Below are positions 17,190 through 25,773 of a DNA stretch of 64,000 nt, one piece after another. Position 1 is the stretch's first letter, and each line of letters starts with the position of its first letter. The stretch comes from Hydrogenophilales bacterium. GTDB lineage: Bacteria > Pseudomonadota > Gammaproteobacteria > Burkholderiales > Thiobacillaceae. Where the stretch lies: positions 124,001-188,000 of the forward strand of contig JADJCP010000006.1 in assembly GCA_016703155.1 (NCBI GenBank), given 5' to 3'. A program made the translations under genes and the position numbers. Under the pieces are notes generated by a model. That model saw only the letters and a list, made by a program, of their open reading frames with translations. It had not been told where the DNA came from and ran no database searches.

Positions 17190-17730
17190 TTCGGGCCGAA
17201 ATCCAGTAATATTCGGGGCCGCAAGCTTACCATGCGGGTGTAGTTCAATGGTAGAACGGCAGCTTCCCAAGCGTGCGACGCGAGTCGCATAGGTTAGCAC
17301 CTACTCGACGTGATTCGAGAAAAAGCCCAAGTCGTTCAGTCCCTGAAAACGATGTGCCTGCTTGCAGGTGGGACATGATGGGTAGCTAACAAGATCGAGG
17401 AAACTCGATTTGACTATGCAGCGAAGGCTGCACAAGTAATTGATCAACTCCCGCAAGGGATGAATTGATCCTGGGGTTCAGCCCCCAGTAGTCTAGGAGC
17501 AGCGCCACTGGTAACGGTGGGGTGCCGAGCGCTCTGACAATGTAGCCACCTTACGGGGTACGCCATATCCCGCGAGGGGTCTGACGTGATTTCGGGAGTT
17601 GCACCCGGATGAGGCGCTAGGCTGGATTGGATGGTTAACGTAAGTGAACCGCTATTAAACGTCGTCAAGCTTGAAGAGCCAAAGGCAACTTGCAGTATCG
17701 GGCTCTGGCCAAAATGGCATGTGATCGGTT

Positions 17731-17751
17731 GTCCGCTTGCTTGGTGCGGAC
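17731..17751 (+). other. Putative EBS1 hairpin of the group II intron
   Basis: A 6-bp stem (gtccgc/gcggac) presents the loop 'ttgcttggt'. Its 'gcttgg' (17739-17744) is exactly complementary to 'ccaagc' (17267-17272), the six bases before the proposed 5' splice site. Such an exon-binding site in a domain I loop is what group II introns use to choose the 5' exon. The pairing was found by eye and independently supports the splice position. Confidence 0.8.
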
Positions 17752-18082
17752 ACGCTGACATGTGATCACCGGCGAAATTGCGGAACCTTCCCAACCCTTG
17801 TTACTTGTGTGGAACGCGGTAAACCCAACGCGACGTCCGGCCAGCATGGCGGACAAGGCAGCTCGCAAGGGCTTCTGATGTCGTAGTGGGTAGAGGATGA
17901 TGGAAAAAGCGAATGCCTCGCTGTAATGGCGGGGATAGGGGATGAAACGATTGCCCCGACGCGAAAGCGTGCAGACTTCCATCTGGTGACCCGTCGCAAG
18001 ACAGGTCTGTTAATCGCCGCCCTGCGGGAATGATGTACTATTCCCGCAAGGGGCTAGTTGCGTCCTTCCCTATGGGAACCGG

Positions 18083-18156
18083 GCGGGTGTAGCTCAATGG
18101 TAGAGCTCTTGGTTCCCAACCAAGTGACGAGGGTTCGATTCCCTTCACCCGCTCCA
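18083..18156 (+). tRNA. Intact tRNA-Gly (anticodon CCC) nested inside the group II intron
   Basis: 74 nt with acceptor gcgggtg/cacccgc, D arm gctc/gagc, anticodon stem cttgg/ccaag around loop ttcccaa (anticodon CCC), T arm agggttcgattccct, and an encoded CCA. It differs from the split host tRNA in the D stem, the whole anticodon stem, the variable region and the T stem, so it is not a recent copy of it. The 6-bp direct repeat AACCGG lies on both sides (18077-18082 and 18160-18165). It could supply Gly(CCC) tRNA regardless of whether the intron splices. It lies 17 bases before the maturase start. Confidence 0.92.
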
Positions 18157-18173
18157 TTCAACCGGGGGTTGAT

Positions 18174-19841
18174 ATGGACGCAAGTCTCATCGATTGCGAT
18201 GTCGCCTCCACGAACTGGCAAGCTTGGCACCACATCCCGTGGGCCGATGCGCACCGGATCGTCGCGAGGTTACAGGCGCGAATTGCGAAAGCAGCAACAG
18301 CGGGGGAATGGCGGAAGGTTCGCGCCCTGCAGAAGCTCCTGACCAAATCCACCAGCGCGAAAGTGTTGGCCGTGAGGCGGGTAACGGAGAATCAAGGCCG
18401 GAAAACTCCAGGTGTCGATAAGCAAACCTGGGACACACCGGACAAAAAGTGGCAGGCGGTTGTCGGTCTCGGCAACAAGAGATACAAGCCCTTGCCATTA
18501 CGTCGCATCTACATCCCGAAAGCCAACGGTGAGAAGCGCCCCCTGGGCATTCCAACCATGCGCGATCGGGCCATGCAAGCGCTGCACTTGTTGGCGCTGG
18601 ATCCGGTCGCCGAAGTGACCGGCGATGCCCATTCCTACGGTTTTAGACGTGAGCGCTCCACGGCGGACGCCATCGAACAGGTGCGAAACGCACTTGGTCG
18701 CAAGGCCTCGCCGAAATGGGTGCTGGAAGGGGACATCAAAGGCTGCTTCGACAACATCAGTCACGACTGGCTGGTCGCCCATGTCTGCATGGACAAAGGC
18801 ATCCTGCGCAAGTGGCTGAAAGCGGGGTTTATCGAAACGGGAAGGCTTTTTCCCACGCATGCCGGCACACCACAGGGAGGCATCATTTCCCCGGTGTTGG
18901 CGAACATCGCGCTGGACGGCCTGCAACGCGAGCTGACCGCACTGTTTTCGACGGTGCGGGAGGCGCGCGCAGCCAAGGTCAATCTGGTGCGCTACGCGGA
19001 CGACTTTGTGATTACCGGCAGCTCGAAAGAGTTACTGGAAAGCAGGGTCAAACCTCTGGTGGAGCAGTTCCTGGCCGCCCGAGGCCTTGGCCTCTCGGAG
19101 AAGAAGACCAAAATCACCCAGGTGACGGAGGGCTTCGACTTCCTGGGGTGGAATGTGAGGTATTTCAATCGTGTGCTGGTCACCCAGCCGTCGAAGAAAA
19201 ATATCAAGGCGTTCCTCGACAAGGTGCGTACGCTGCTGCGTGAAAGAAAGGCTGCTGCGCAGACCGAAGTGGTGGACACGCTCGCCCCCGTCATCCGGGG
19301 CTGGGCCAACTACCATCGAAGTCAGATGGCATCCCGGACGTTTGCACGATGCGATCATCAAATCTGGCAGATGTTGTGGCGCTGGGCGTGCCGCCGTCAC
19401 CCGAACAAGGGGAAGCGGTGGATCAAACAGCGTTACTTCAAGTCCCTACAGGGGCGCGACTGGCGGTTTGCGGATAAGGATAAGCTGTTGCCCACCTTGA
19501 GCGAGCACCGGAAACGGCGCCATATCAAGATCATGGGCGAAGCGAATCCCTACGACCCGAGGTATGACGAGTATTTCTCCAGACGGCTTGGACAGAAGAT
19601 GGAGATAACGCTTGAGGGTCGCCGCAAGCTCCGCTGGCTGTGGTGGTGGCAGGAAGGACTCTGCCCGATCTGCGACCAGAAAATCACCCGCGAGACGGGG
19701 TGGCATCTACACCACATCGTCAAGCGGTCGGAACGGGGCTCGGACAAGCTGACCAACCTGGTCTTGCTACATCCGAACTGCCACGTGCAGCACCATGTGT
19801 TAGAGAAGTACGGCCCTGCTGGTGTCTCGATGTTCAAATGA
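18174..19841 (+). CDS. ltrA: Group II intron maturase / reverse transcriptase with HNH endonuclease domain
   Basis: 555 residues. The N-terminal leader 'NWQAWHHIPWADAHRIVARLQARI' and 'GRKTPGVDKQTW' resemble chloroplast-like intron proteins. The RT domain includes 'RPLGIPTMRDRAMQALHLLALDPVAE', 'GTPQGGIISPVLANIALDGL' and the catalytic 'VRYADDFVITGSS' (both catalytic Asp present). The maturase X domain follows (about 350-430). The C-terminus has an HNH nuclease with 'CPICDQ', 'HLHHIVKRSERG' and 'NLVLLHPNCHVQHH'. All domains look intact, so the intron may still be mobile. Start at ATG 18174, preceded by a G-rich stretch. It lies in ribozyme domain IV, as is usual. Confidence 0.95.
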   Translation: MDASLIDCDVASTNWQAWHHIPWADAHRIVARLQARIAKAATAGEWRKVRALQKLLTKSTSAKVLAVRRVTENQGRKTPGVDKQTWDTPDKKWQAVVGLGNKRYKPLPLRRIYIPKANGEKRPLGIPTMRDRAMQALHLLALDPVAEVTGDAHSYGFRRERSTADAIEQVRNALGRKASPKWVLEGDIKGCFDNISHDWLVAHVCMDKGILRKWLKAGFIETGRLFPTHAGTPQGGIISPVLANIALDGLQRELTALFSTVREARAAKVNLVRYADDFVITGSSKELLESRVKPLVEQFLAARGLGLSEKKTKITQVTEGFDFLGWNVRYFNRVLVTQPSKKNIKAFLDKVRTLLRERKAAAQTEVVDTLAPVIRGWANYHRSQMASRTFARCDHQIWQMLWRWACRRHPNKGKRWIKQRYFKSLQGRDWRFADKDKLLPTLSEHRKRRHIKIMGEANPYDPRYDEYFSRRLGQKMEITLEGRRKLRWLWWWQEGLCPICDQKITRETGWHLHHIVKRSERGSDKLTNLVLLHPNCHVQHHVLEKYGPAGVSMFK

Positions 19842-19859
19842 GGCGCTTAGGGGTTGCTT

Positions 19860-19934
19860 GAGCCGTATGCGGGGAAACTCGCACGTACGGTTCTTAGGGG
19901 AGGGGGTGGCCGCGAGGCCATCTCCTTACCCTCC
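19860..19934 (+). ncRNA. Group II intron domains V and VI
   Basis: Domain V (19860-19893) is a 34-nt hairpin: stem gagccgt/acggttc, bulge, and an inner stem capped by a GAAA tetraloop, the catalytic core of group II ribozymes. Domain VI follows, with an outer stem ggaggg/ccctcc, an inner hairpin tggcc-gcga-ggcca, and an unpaired A at 19928 as the likely branch point. The 3' splice site falls after 19934, immediately before the tRNA 3' exon. Confidence 0.9.
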
Positions 19935-20061
19935 TGCATACGTGGGTTCGATTCCCATCACCCGCTCCATCTTTCCAAGCCCCACGACATTTCACTGTCC
20001 CAATCCCGGTAGGACTCCAGGGAGGGGCGCTGACAACTCGGTAGAAATCCTGAATCGGCGT

Positions 20062-22752
20062 TCATGCGCCGCTGCCCTGCATGACCAGATGGCGCACTAC
20101 CGCCGCGATGCGCGCGTCCATGGTCGTATCCGGTAGCGCCGGCGTGGCATACCACTGGGTCAGCAAGTCACCCGGTTCCGCGCGGTTTTCCGAGGGGGCA
20201 CCGAAGCGACTCCGAAGGCGCGCCAGTTGGCGCTCGCGGCGCAGGGTTGCGTAGGCGTCAGGCGAGGGCAGGTCGAGGGCTATCTCCAGGTCAAGGAGCA
20301 GCGATTGCCGGGTCTCATGACCCGTATCGAGCCGCGCGCGGCTGACCTTGTCCGCATTGGCGAGGCGCTGGGCGAGCAGGATCTCGGCCTTGCCGGGCAG
20401 CGGCGGCAGGCTGTCCCAGGCCAGACGCGTTTCGGCGAGGATGCTGTCGAGCGGCTCGGCAGCCAGCGCGGCGGCTTCGACGCGATCGGCCAGGATTGCC
20501 TTTCTTGCCAGGAGTTCAAAGCGTTCCCGGTGTTTCGCGTTGCGCAGCTCGTTTAGACGTTGCTGCGCCTGCTGTTGCAGCTCGGCGGCCCGGCTTTCGA
20601 GTATGTCGGGGGTTTCGCGCATCGCCGGCCTGGCGTCGCCCCAGTCGGCGCGGAATTGGGCGAGGGCGAGTTTGATGCTGTGGGCATCGGCACCCGCCAG
20701 CGTCGCAGCGAACTCATCCAGTCGCTTCTGGCGTGATTGCGCCTGTTCCTGGCGTTGCGCCGCCTGTTCGGCGCGCTGCGCGTCGCGGCGCTCGAAAATG
20801 GCGTTGCAGGCACTGCGGAAGCGCTGCCAGAGTCGCTGCTCGTCGCTGCGCTTGAGGCGCACCGGTATCGCCTCCTGATTCCAGCGTGTCTGCAAGGCCT
20901 TCGCTTGCGACATGGCCTGTCCCGTGTCGGCTTGCCCGTTCAATGCCTCGGCCAGGGTGATAAGTTGCTCGCGGCGTTGGATTTCGGCGCCGCGCGCCGC
21001 CTCCAGGCGCTGGTCGATGCCGTGGATCAGGGGGTCGAAAAGTTTGCGCAATGCCCGCTCGTGACGGAACCCGACCTGGGGCGCGGCATGCCATTGCTTC
21101 AGCATCTCGGCGCGGCGCGACTCGATGGCCTTGAAATCGGCGTTTTCCCAGGCAATGCCGGCTACCTCGGCGGCCCACGTCGCGCACAGTGCTTCCCTGG
21201 CGGTGCGCGCCTCGGCCTGTCGCGCGGCCTCTGCGGCGCGGTGGGCAGCGACCGGCGCATAGGCCTTTTCCAGGGTCGCATCGAAGGTCTCCCATAACGC
21301 CTGGCCGGCCGGCGCGTGCACATTCAGCCGCTTCCATTCCTCGCGCAGTTCGCGTATCGCGGTGGCCAGTGCCTCGACATCGTGTTCGCCGTCGAGGAGT
21401 GCCCGGGCGGCGCCGATCAACTGCTCGCGGGCTTGTCCGGTACCCCAGCGAGCCCAGCCACGCAACGCTTCCAGTCGCGCCTGGCCATTATGTAGCCGCG
21501 TTTCCAGGGCGCCATGCAGGGTGCTGCCGGCAAGCTTGGACTTGATCTGTTTGGCGACGGTGTCGGCATCGGCCAGATGCCCCTGGGCGATGGCCGCTTC
21601 GAGTTTTTCCAGCAGGTCGCGTATGACGTCGTGGTCGACACGCAGCGGTTGTCGAGGCGGCGTTGCCGGCACCTGAATGACCGCGGTGACGGGCGGGGCG
21701 ACAGCCTGCGGCAGCGCTTGCCAGCGCGATGTCAGTGCCTGTTGCGCGGCCAGGTGAGTGGGTTTGGGCAGCGCCTTCCAGGTGGCCGCCAGGTCGGTCC
21801 TGGGTGGCGTGCCGGCTTCCAGACCGGCGAGGAACTGCTCGCATGCCGAGGTGCGCTCGTCATCGGCGGCAAGTTCCGCCAGACGGGCTTCGATCTTGAC
21901 CAGGGACGCGCTCAGTGTCCGCGCGGCCGCCTGTTCGGCCAGCCACGGCGGCAGTTCGGCCAGGGCGCGGCTCAGGGTCTCGTGGCGGATACACCAGGCG
22001 TCGAGGTGATCGGCCCACGGCCATGTGGCCTGGGCACATGCCGATTCGAGCGCCTTGGCGGCACTCTGGCTGGTCTGGAGGTGGCGGCGTTGCTCCGATT
22101 CCTGGTGCAGCCGGTCGTGTACCTGGGTCATCAGCGCGCTGCATTCCAGGTACGGCTCGCCGGCGTGCTCCAGGCTGGCCAGTTCGTGTTTCAGTTCGAG
22201 CACGCGTGACAGTGGCAGCGGGGCGGAGTCCAGCAAGCCTTTCAGTTCGTCGGCGATGGCTGTTGCCCGCCGGGCGCAGGTCTCGACATGGCGGCGTTGC
22301 CGCAGCAGGTCGGCGCAATGGCGATAGACGCGTTTGTCCTTGTCGCGGCTGGCCTGGGCAATCTGCTCCAGCATCTCGGCGTTCTCAATGCGCTGCGCGG
22401 CGGCGAAACGGACCTCGGCACCGCGTCCTTGGGTTGCGACCTCACCCAGGGCGGCATCGCCGTTCAGGCTGGCCAGCCAGGCCAGCGCCAGCATCTTGTC
22501 CGGGGCATGGCAGATCGCCGCGATCCAGACCTCGGCGGGGTCATCGGCGCACGGCGCTTGCCTTTGTCCCGCCAGGGACTGTCCCAGGTGGGAGCCGATT
22601 CGCGCACGTTCGGCGGCGTCGGCCGCGACGGCGAGGGCAGCGCGCAAACCGTGGGAATCTTCGGCAGGTTTGACCGCCTGGGCGGTCGCCGGACGCGCGG
22701 CTTTGGCAGGCCGCGCGACAGGTTTCTGGAGCATCTTCAACAGCCACTTCAT
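20062..22752 (-). CDS. DUF349-repeat protein
   Basis: About 896 residues from the ATG at 22752 (MKWLLKMLQKPVARP); a longer frame upstream does not look coding. The protein is Ala-, Arg- and Gln-rich and mostly helical, with repeated blocks of the DUF349 type ('LREEWKRLNVHAPAGQALWETFDATLEKAY', 'ALQTRWNQEAIPVRLKRSDEQRLWQRFRSACNAIFERRD', 'QFRADWGDARP'). The first 150 residues show weak HEAT-like repeats ('AAQRIENAEMLEQIAQASRDKDKRVYRHCADLLRQ'). No enzymatic motif is seen and the function is unknown. Large DUF349 proteins are common single-copy genes in beta- and gammaproteobacteria. It is divergent from malQ across a 500-base gap. Confidence 0.8.
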   Translation of the reverse strand: MKWLLKMLQKPVARPAKAARPATAQAVKPAEDSHGLRAALAVAADAAERARIGSHLGQSLAGQRQAPCADDPAEVWIAAICHAPDKMLALAWLASLNGDAALGEVATQGRGAEVRFAAAQRIENAEMLEQIAQASRDKDKRVYRHCADLLRQRRHVETCARRATAIADELKGLLDSAPLPLSRVLELKHELASLEHAGEPYLECSALMTQVHDRLHQESEQRRHLQTSQSAAKALESACAQATWPWADHLDAWCIRHETLSRALAELPPWLAEQAAARTLSASLVKIEARLAELAADDERTSACEQFLAGLEAGTPPRTDLAATWKALPKPTHLAAQQALTSRWQALPQAVAPPVTAVIQVPATPPRQPLRVDHDVIRDLLEKLEAAIAQGHLADADTVAKQIKSKLAGSTLHGALETRLHNGQARLEALRGWARWGTGQAREQLIGAARALLDGEHDVEALATAIRELREEWKRLNVHAPAGQALWETFDATLEKAYAPVAAHRAAEAARQAEARTAREALCATWAAEVAGIAWENADFKAIESRRAEMLKQWHAAPQVGFRHERALRKLFDPLIHGIDQRLEAARGAEIQRREQLITLAEALNGQADTGQAMSQAKALQTRWNQEAIPVRLKRSDEQRLWQRFRSACNAIFERRDAQRAEQAAQRQEQAQSRQKRLDEFAATLAGADAHSIKLALAQFRADWGDARPAMRETPDILESRAAELQQQAQQRLNELRNAKHRERFELLARKAILADRVEAAALAAEPLDSILAETRLAWDSLPPLPGKAEILLAQRLANADKVSRARLDTGHETRQSLLLDLEIALDLPSPDAYATLRRERQLARLRSRFGAPSENRAEPGDLLTQWYATPALPDTTMDARIAAVVRHLVMQGSGA

Positions 22753-23251
22753 CACTTCAATCCATTTCCGACCATCAATAGAGGTACATCCTACGCGCTC
22801 GACAGCCAGGTGCGAAATGCGCGCATGCCGGGGTTTGCACCGGGAATGCGCGGGAACCGCGGATGCCGGCGTCGGCAGGCGCTCACCACAGTGGTGGGTG
22901 CTGCCGCGCTCCGTGCCGGCCCCGCGTACTTCAGCCCGGTAATGGCGAGATATCGCACCGCGCCGGCAGGTGGCCTGAGCCCGGAGGAGGTCTTGGCGCT
23001 GGACATGGCGCCGGGGGATGTCGCGCTCTGGCATCCCACACAGTGCATGGGTTCGGCTTGTATCTGGGCGACAGCGACCGGCGCGTGAGCCATCCGCCCG
23101 GGCGTACACGCGCATCGAGAAAATTCGGGTTTTGCGCGATTGCTTGCGGGTAAAATCGATCCGGTGTGCTTATGCGGAAAGCGAATCGCCCGGTAGGCCG
23201 CATTTCCGAGCGTCGATAGCTCGTCAGCCTTTGCCAAGAAATCCAAGCCTC
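22753..23251. other. Divergent intergenic region between the DUF349 gene and malQ
   Basis: 499 bases without a convincing gene. Several frames are open on both strands, but they lack family resemblance and ribosome sites and reflect the GC-rich composition. The region should hold the promoters of the two divergent genes; no clear -35/-10 pair was recognised. Confidence 0.4.
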
Positions 23252-24769
23252 ATGATCACCCATCGTTCCAGCGGTATTCTGCTTCACCCGACATCCCTGC
23301 CAGGGGCCTTCGGTTCCGGCGATTTCGGTCCCGATGCCTACCATTTCGTCGACTGGCTGGCCAGCGCCGGCCAATCCCTCTGGCAGATTCTGCCTCTGGG
23401 CGCCATCGGCGTCGGCAACTCGCCGTACATGGGCAGTACGGCGTTCGGCGGCAATCCTCTGCTGATCGATCTGCATGATCTAGGCGCCCAGGGCTGGCTC
23501 ACCCCGGAGGCATTGCAGCCGGATCCCGGACTCGATCAGGCGCGCGTCGATTACCCCGGACAGTTTGCCTTTCGCATCCCGCGCCTGCGCCAGGCCGCCC
23601 GCATTTTCTTCGCCGATGCGCCGCCGGACCAGGATCGGGACTTCGCCGCCTTTTGCGCCGCCGAGGCGGCCTGGCTCGACGACTATGCCCTGTTCATGGC
23701 CATCGATGCCGCGCATCCCGGGCAGGTCTGGGCCGATTGGCCGGCGCCGTTGGCGCATCGCAAGCCCGCCGCATTGCGCGAAACGGCCCGAGCCCATGCC
23801 GACGAAGTGGCCTTCTGGAAGTTCTGCCAGTGGCGTTTTGCACGCCAGTGGGGGCGCTTGAAGGCGTACGCCAATACCCGCGGCGTCCGGATCATCGGCG
23901 ACGTACCGATCTTCGTCGCCCATCACAGCGCCGACGTTTGGGCCCACCAGGGGCTCTTCGAACTGGACAGGCAGGGCTGGCCGACTGTTGTCGCCGGGGT
24001 GCCACCGGACTATTTCAGCGCCACGGGGCAGCGCTGGGGTAACCCACTGTATCGCTGGTCCGCGCATCGCACCGACGGCTATGCCTGGTGGCTGACGCGC
24101 ATGCGTCGTGCCCTGGCCCTGGCCGACCTCGTCCGGATCGACCATTTCCGGGGCTTTGTCGCGCATTGGGAAATTCCCGCCAGCGAGGCCAGCGCGATCA
24201 ACGGGCGTTGGCAGGCCGGCCCCGGCAAGGAACTGTTTCAGGCCTTCCGGGATGGCTTTTCGCATCTGCCGATCATTGCCGAAGATCTCGGCATCATTAC
24301 CCCCGACGTCGAGGAGTTGCGCGACAGCTTCGGTCTGCCGGGCATGCGCATTCTGCAATTCGCCTTTGGCGGCGATGCGACGCATGCCTATCTGCCGCAT
24401 AACTACTGCGTCAACACCGTTGCCTACAGCGGCACGCACGACAACGACACCGCGCTCGGCTGGTGGCAGTCGGCCGCGCCGCGCGAGCGGACATTCGCGC
24501 AGCATTATTTCGGCTCCGACGCGCATGCCATCCACTGGGATATGATGCGCGCGCTGTCCGCCTCGGTGGCGTGCGCCGTGATCTACCCGATGCAGGACAT
24601 CCTGGGGATGGATGGCAGCCAGCGCATGAACCTCCCGGGCGTTCCCGAGGGTAACTGGGAATGGCGCTTTGCCTGGAATCAGCTCGAACCCTGGCATGCC
24701 AAGGTGTTACGCGAGATGGGCGCGGTGCACGGGCGTACGGACTTTGGCGGAGTGGAGCTGCCTGATTAA
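23252..24769 (+). CDS. malQ: 4-alpha-glucanotransferase (amylomaltase)
   Basis: 505 residues. The start ATG 23252 gives the usual opening 'ITHRSSGILLHPTSLPGAFGSGDFG'. GH77 landmarks: 'SPYMGSTAFGGNPLLIDL' near 54-72, 'GVRIIGDVPIFVAHHSADVWAH' near 211-232, the catalytic nucleophile in 'VRIDHFRGF' near 297-305, the general acid in 'IIAEDLGIITPDVE', and 'YSGTHDNDTALGWW'. It moves glucan segments between maltodextrins in glycogen/maltodextrin metabolism in the cytoplasm. No other glycogen gene is next to it. Confidence 0.95.
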   Translation: MITHRSSGILLHPTSLPGAFGSGDFGPDAYHFVDWLASAGQSLWQILPLGAIGVGNSPYMGSTAFGGNPLLIDLHDLGAQGWLTPEALQPDPGLDQARVDYPGQFAFRIPRLRQAARIFFADAPPDQDRDFAAFCAAEAAWLDDYALFMAIDAAHPGQVWADWPAPLAHRKPAALRETARAHADEVAFWKFCQWRFARQWGRLKAYANTRGVRIIGDVPIFVAHHSADVWAHQGLFELDRQGWPTVVAGVPPDYFSATGQRWGNPLYRWSAHRTDGYAWWLTRMRRALALADLVRIDHFRGFVAHWEIPASEASAINGRWQAGPGKELFQAFRDGFSHLPIIAEDLGIITPDVEELRDSFGLPGMRILQFAFGGDATHAYLPHNYCVNTVAYSGTHDNDTALGWWQSAAPRERTFAQHYFGSDAHAIHWDMMRALSASVACAVIYPMQDILGMDGSQRMNLPGVPEGNWEWRFAWNQLEPWHAKVLREMGAVHGRTDFGGVELPD

Positions 24770-24829
24770 GCGTCGGCTCGGGCTTGTCAGGCTTTATGTC
24801 GATGGCGTTTCTCTTTGAGGGTGGGGCGG

Positions 24830-25723
24830 ATGTCCAGAACCCAGGCTAATCTGCTCATGCTGGTCGCCGCGGTGATCTGGGGGACGACCTTCGTCGCCCA
24901 GCAACTGGGCATGCGCGATGTCGGGCCGCTGACCTATACCGGCGTGCGCTTCCTGATGGGCGCGCTGTTCGTGGCACCGCTGGCATGGCATGAATATGTC
25001 CGGCTGAAGGCCAGGGGCATACGCCTGGAGCGCCGTGATCTGGCCTACTGGTGCGGCATCGGGCTGCTGCTCACCGGCGGCGCGGTGCTGCAGCAGATCG
25101 GCATCGTCTCGACGACCGTCTCGAATGCCGGTTTCCTGACGGCACTCTATGTCCCCTTGGTGCCGATCCTCGGCTGGCTGCTGCATCGTCACCTGCCGCA
25201 CTGGTCGCTCTGGCCGGCCGCCGCCGGCAGCGTCGCCGGCACCTACCTGCTCGGTGGCGGCGAACTTTCGGCGTTGAGCGTCGGCGATCTCTGGATCATC
25301 GCCAGCACTTTTTTCTGGGCCGGGCATGTGCTCTACGTCGGCCGCGTCGCGGCGCAGAAGGGCGCGCCCATCCTGCTGGCCTGCACCCAGTTCGTGGTTT
25401 GCGGCGTCCTGTCGCTGGGGCTGGCACTGGCCACCGAAACCATTACCCTGGCGGGCCTCTCGGCGGGCTTGCCGACGATACTCTACGGCGGGCTGCTCTC
25501 GGTGGGCATCGCCTATACCCTCCAGGTGGTGGCGCAGCGCCACACGCATGCCACGGACGCGGCCATCCTGCTCAGTTCGGAAATCCTGTTCGCCGCCCTG
25601 GCCGGGATGCTGTACCTGGGGGAACGTTTGAATTCGCTACAGATGGCCGGCGGCGGGTTGATCTTCGCCAGCATCCTGATGGTGCAATTGCTGCCGCTCT
25701 GGCGTCCGGCGCGGCGCGCCTGA
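24830..25723 (+). CDS. EamA-family (DMT superfamily) transporter
   Basis: 297 residues from the ATG at 24830, with the ribosome site 'gtggggcgg' directly upstream. Ten hydrophobic helices form two EamA repeats: 'LLMLVAAVIWGTTFVAQQLGMRDVGPLTYTGVRFLMGALFVAP' and 'LWIIASTFFWAGHVLYVGRVAAQKGAPILLACTQFVVCGVLSLGLA'. 'HTHATDAAILLSSEILFAALAGMLYLGERLNSLQMAGGGLIFASIL' is the typical last part. It is probably an exporter of metabolites or amino acids; the substrate is unknown. It is convergent with the porin gene. Confidence 0.88.
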   Translation: MSRTQANLLMLVAAVIWGTTFVAQQLGMRDVGPLTYTGVRFLMGALFVAPLAWHEYVRLKARGIRLERRDLAYWCGIGLLLTGGAVLQQIGIVSTTVSNAGFLTALYVPLVPILGWLLHRHLPHWSLWPAAAGSVAGTYLLGGGELSALSVGDLWIIASTFFWAGHVLYVGRVAAQKGAPILLACTQFVVCGVLSLGLALATETITLAGLSAGLPTILYGGLLSVGIAYTLQVVAQRHTHATDAAILLSSEILFAALAGMLYLGERLNSLQMAGGGLIFASILMVQLLPLWRPARRA

Positions 25724-25773
25724 TCCGCGACACGGCACGGTGAACCCGTGCCGTGTCGCCCAGGCAGAACGAC

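Larger units (their letters stand above)
17273..19934 (+). mobile_element. Group II intron (chloroplast-like type) with maturase gene, inserted in a tRNA-Gly anticodon stem
   Basis: The intron starts with the consensus GTGCGAC and runs 2662 bases. Structured, gene-free sequence (ribozyme domains I-III) fills 17273 to about 18060. The maturase gene is at 18174-19841, domain V at 19860-19893 and domain VI to 19934. Domain VI has a perfect outer stem (ggaggg/ccctcc) with an unpaired A at 19928, seven bases from the 3' splice site, the usual branch-point position. The loop 'gcttgg' at 17739-17744 pairs with the last six bases of the 5' exon (ccaagc). All parts for splicing and retrohoming appear intact. 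A complete second tRNA-Gly gene sits between the ribozyme 5' part and the maturase gene. Confidence 0.9.
17234..19969 (+). tRNA. tRNA-Gly (anticodon CCC), split by a group II intron
   Basis: The 5' exon (17234-17272) contains the acceptor strand gcgggtg, D arm, anticodon stem gcagc and loop ttcccaa, then 'gc'. The 3' exon (19935-19969) begins 'tgc' and holds the variable region, T arm (gtggg-ttcgatt-cccat), acceptor cacccgc and an encoded CCA. Joining them gives a complete 74-nt cloverleaf with a perfect gcagc/gctgc anticodon stem and anticodon CCC. Everything between has group II intron features. Without splicing this gene cannot yield a tRNA. The boundaries are supported by the intron's GTGCG start, the EBS1 match and the branch-point position. 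Confidence 0.88.

Noticed and set aside
17190..17233. TPP riboswitch upstream of thiS
   Set aside because: Only about 45 bases separate thiS from the divergent tRNA, too short for the aptamer, and the conserved CUGAGA motif is not seen.
22753..23250. Possible gene of about 150 codons on the minus strand, and an N-terminal extension of the DUF349 protein
   Set aside because: Composition looks like unselected GC-rich sequence; no similarity to known N-termini and no ribosome binding site. A start at 22752 is sufficient.
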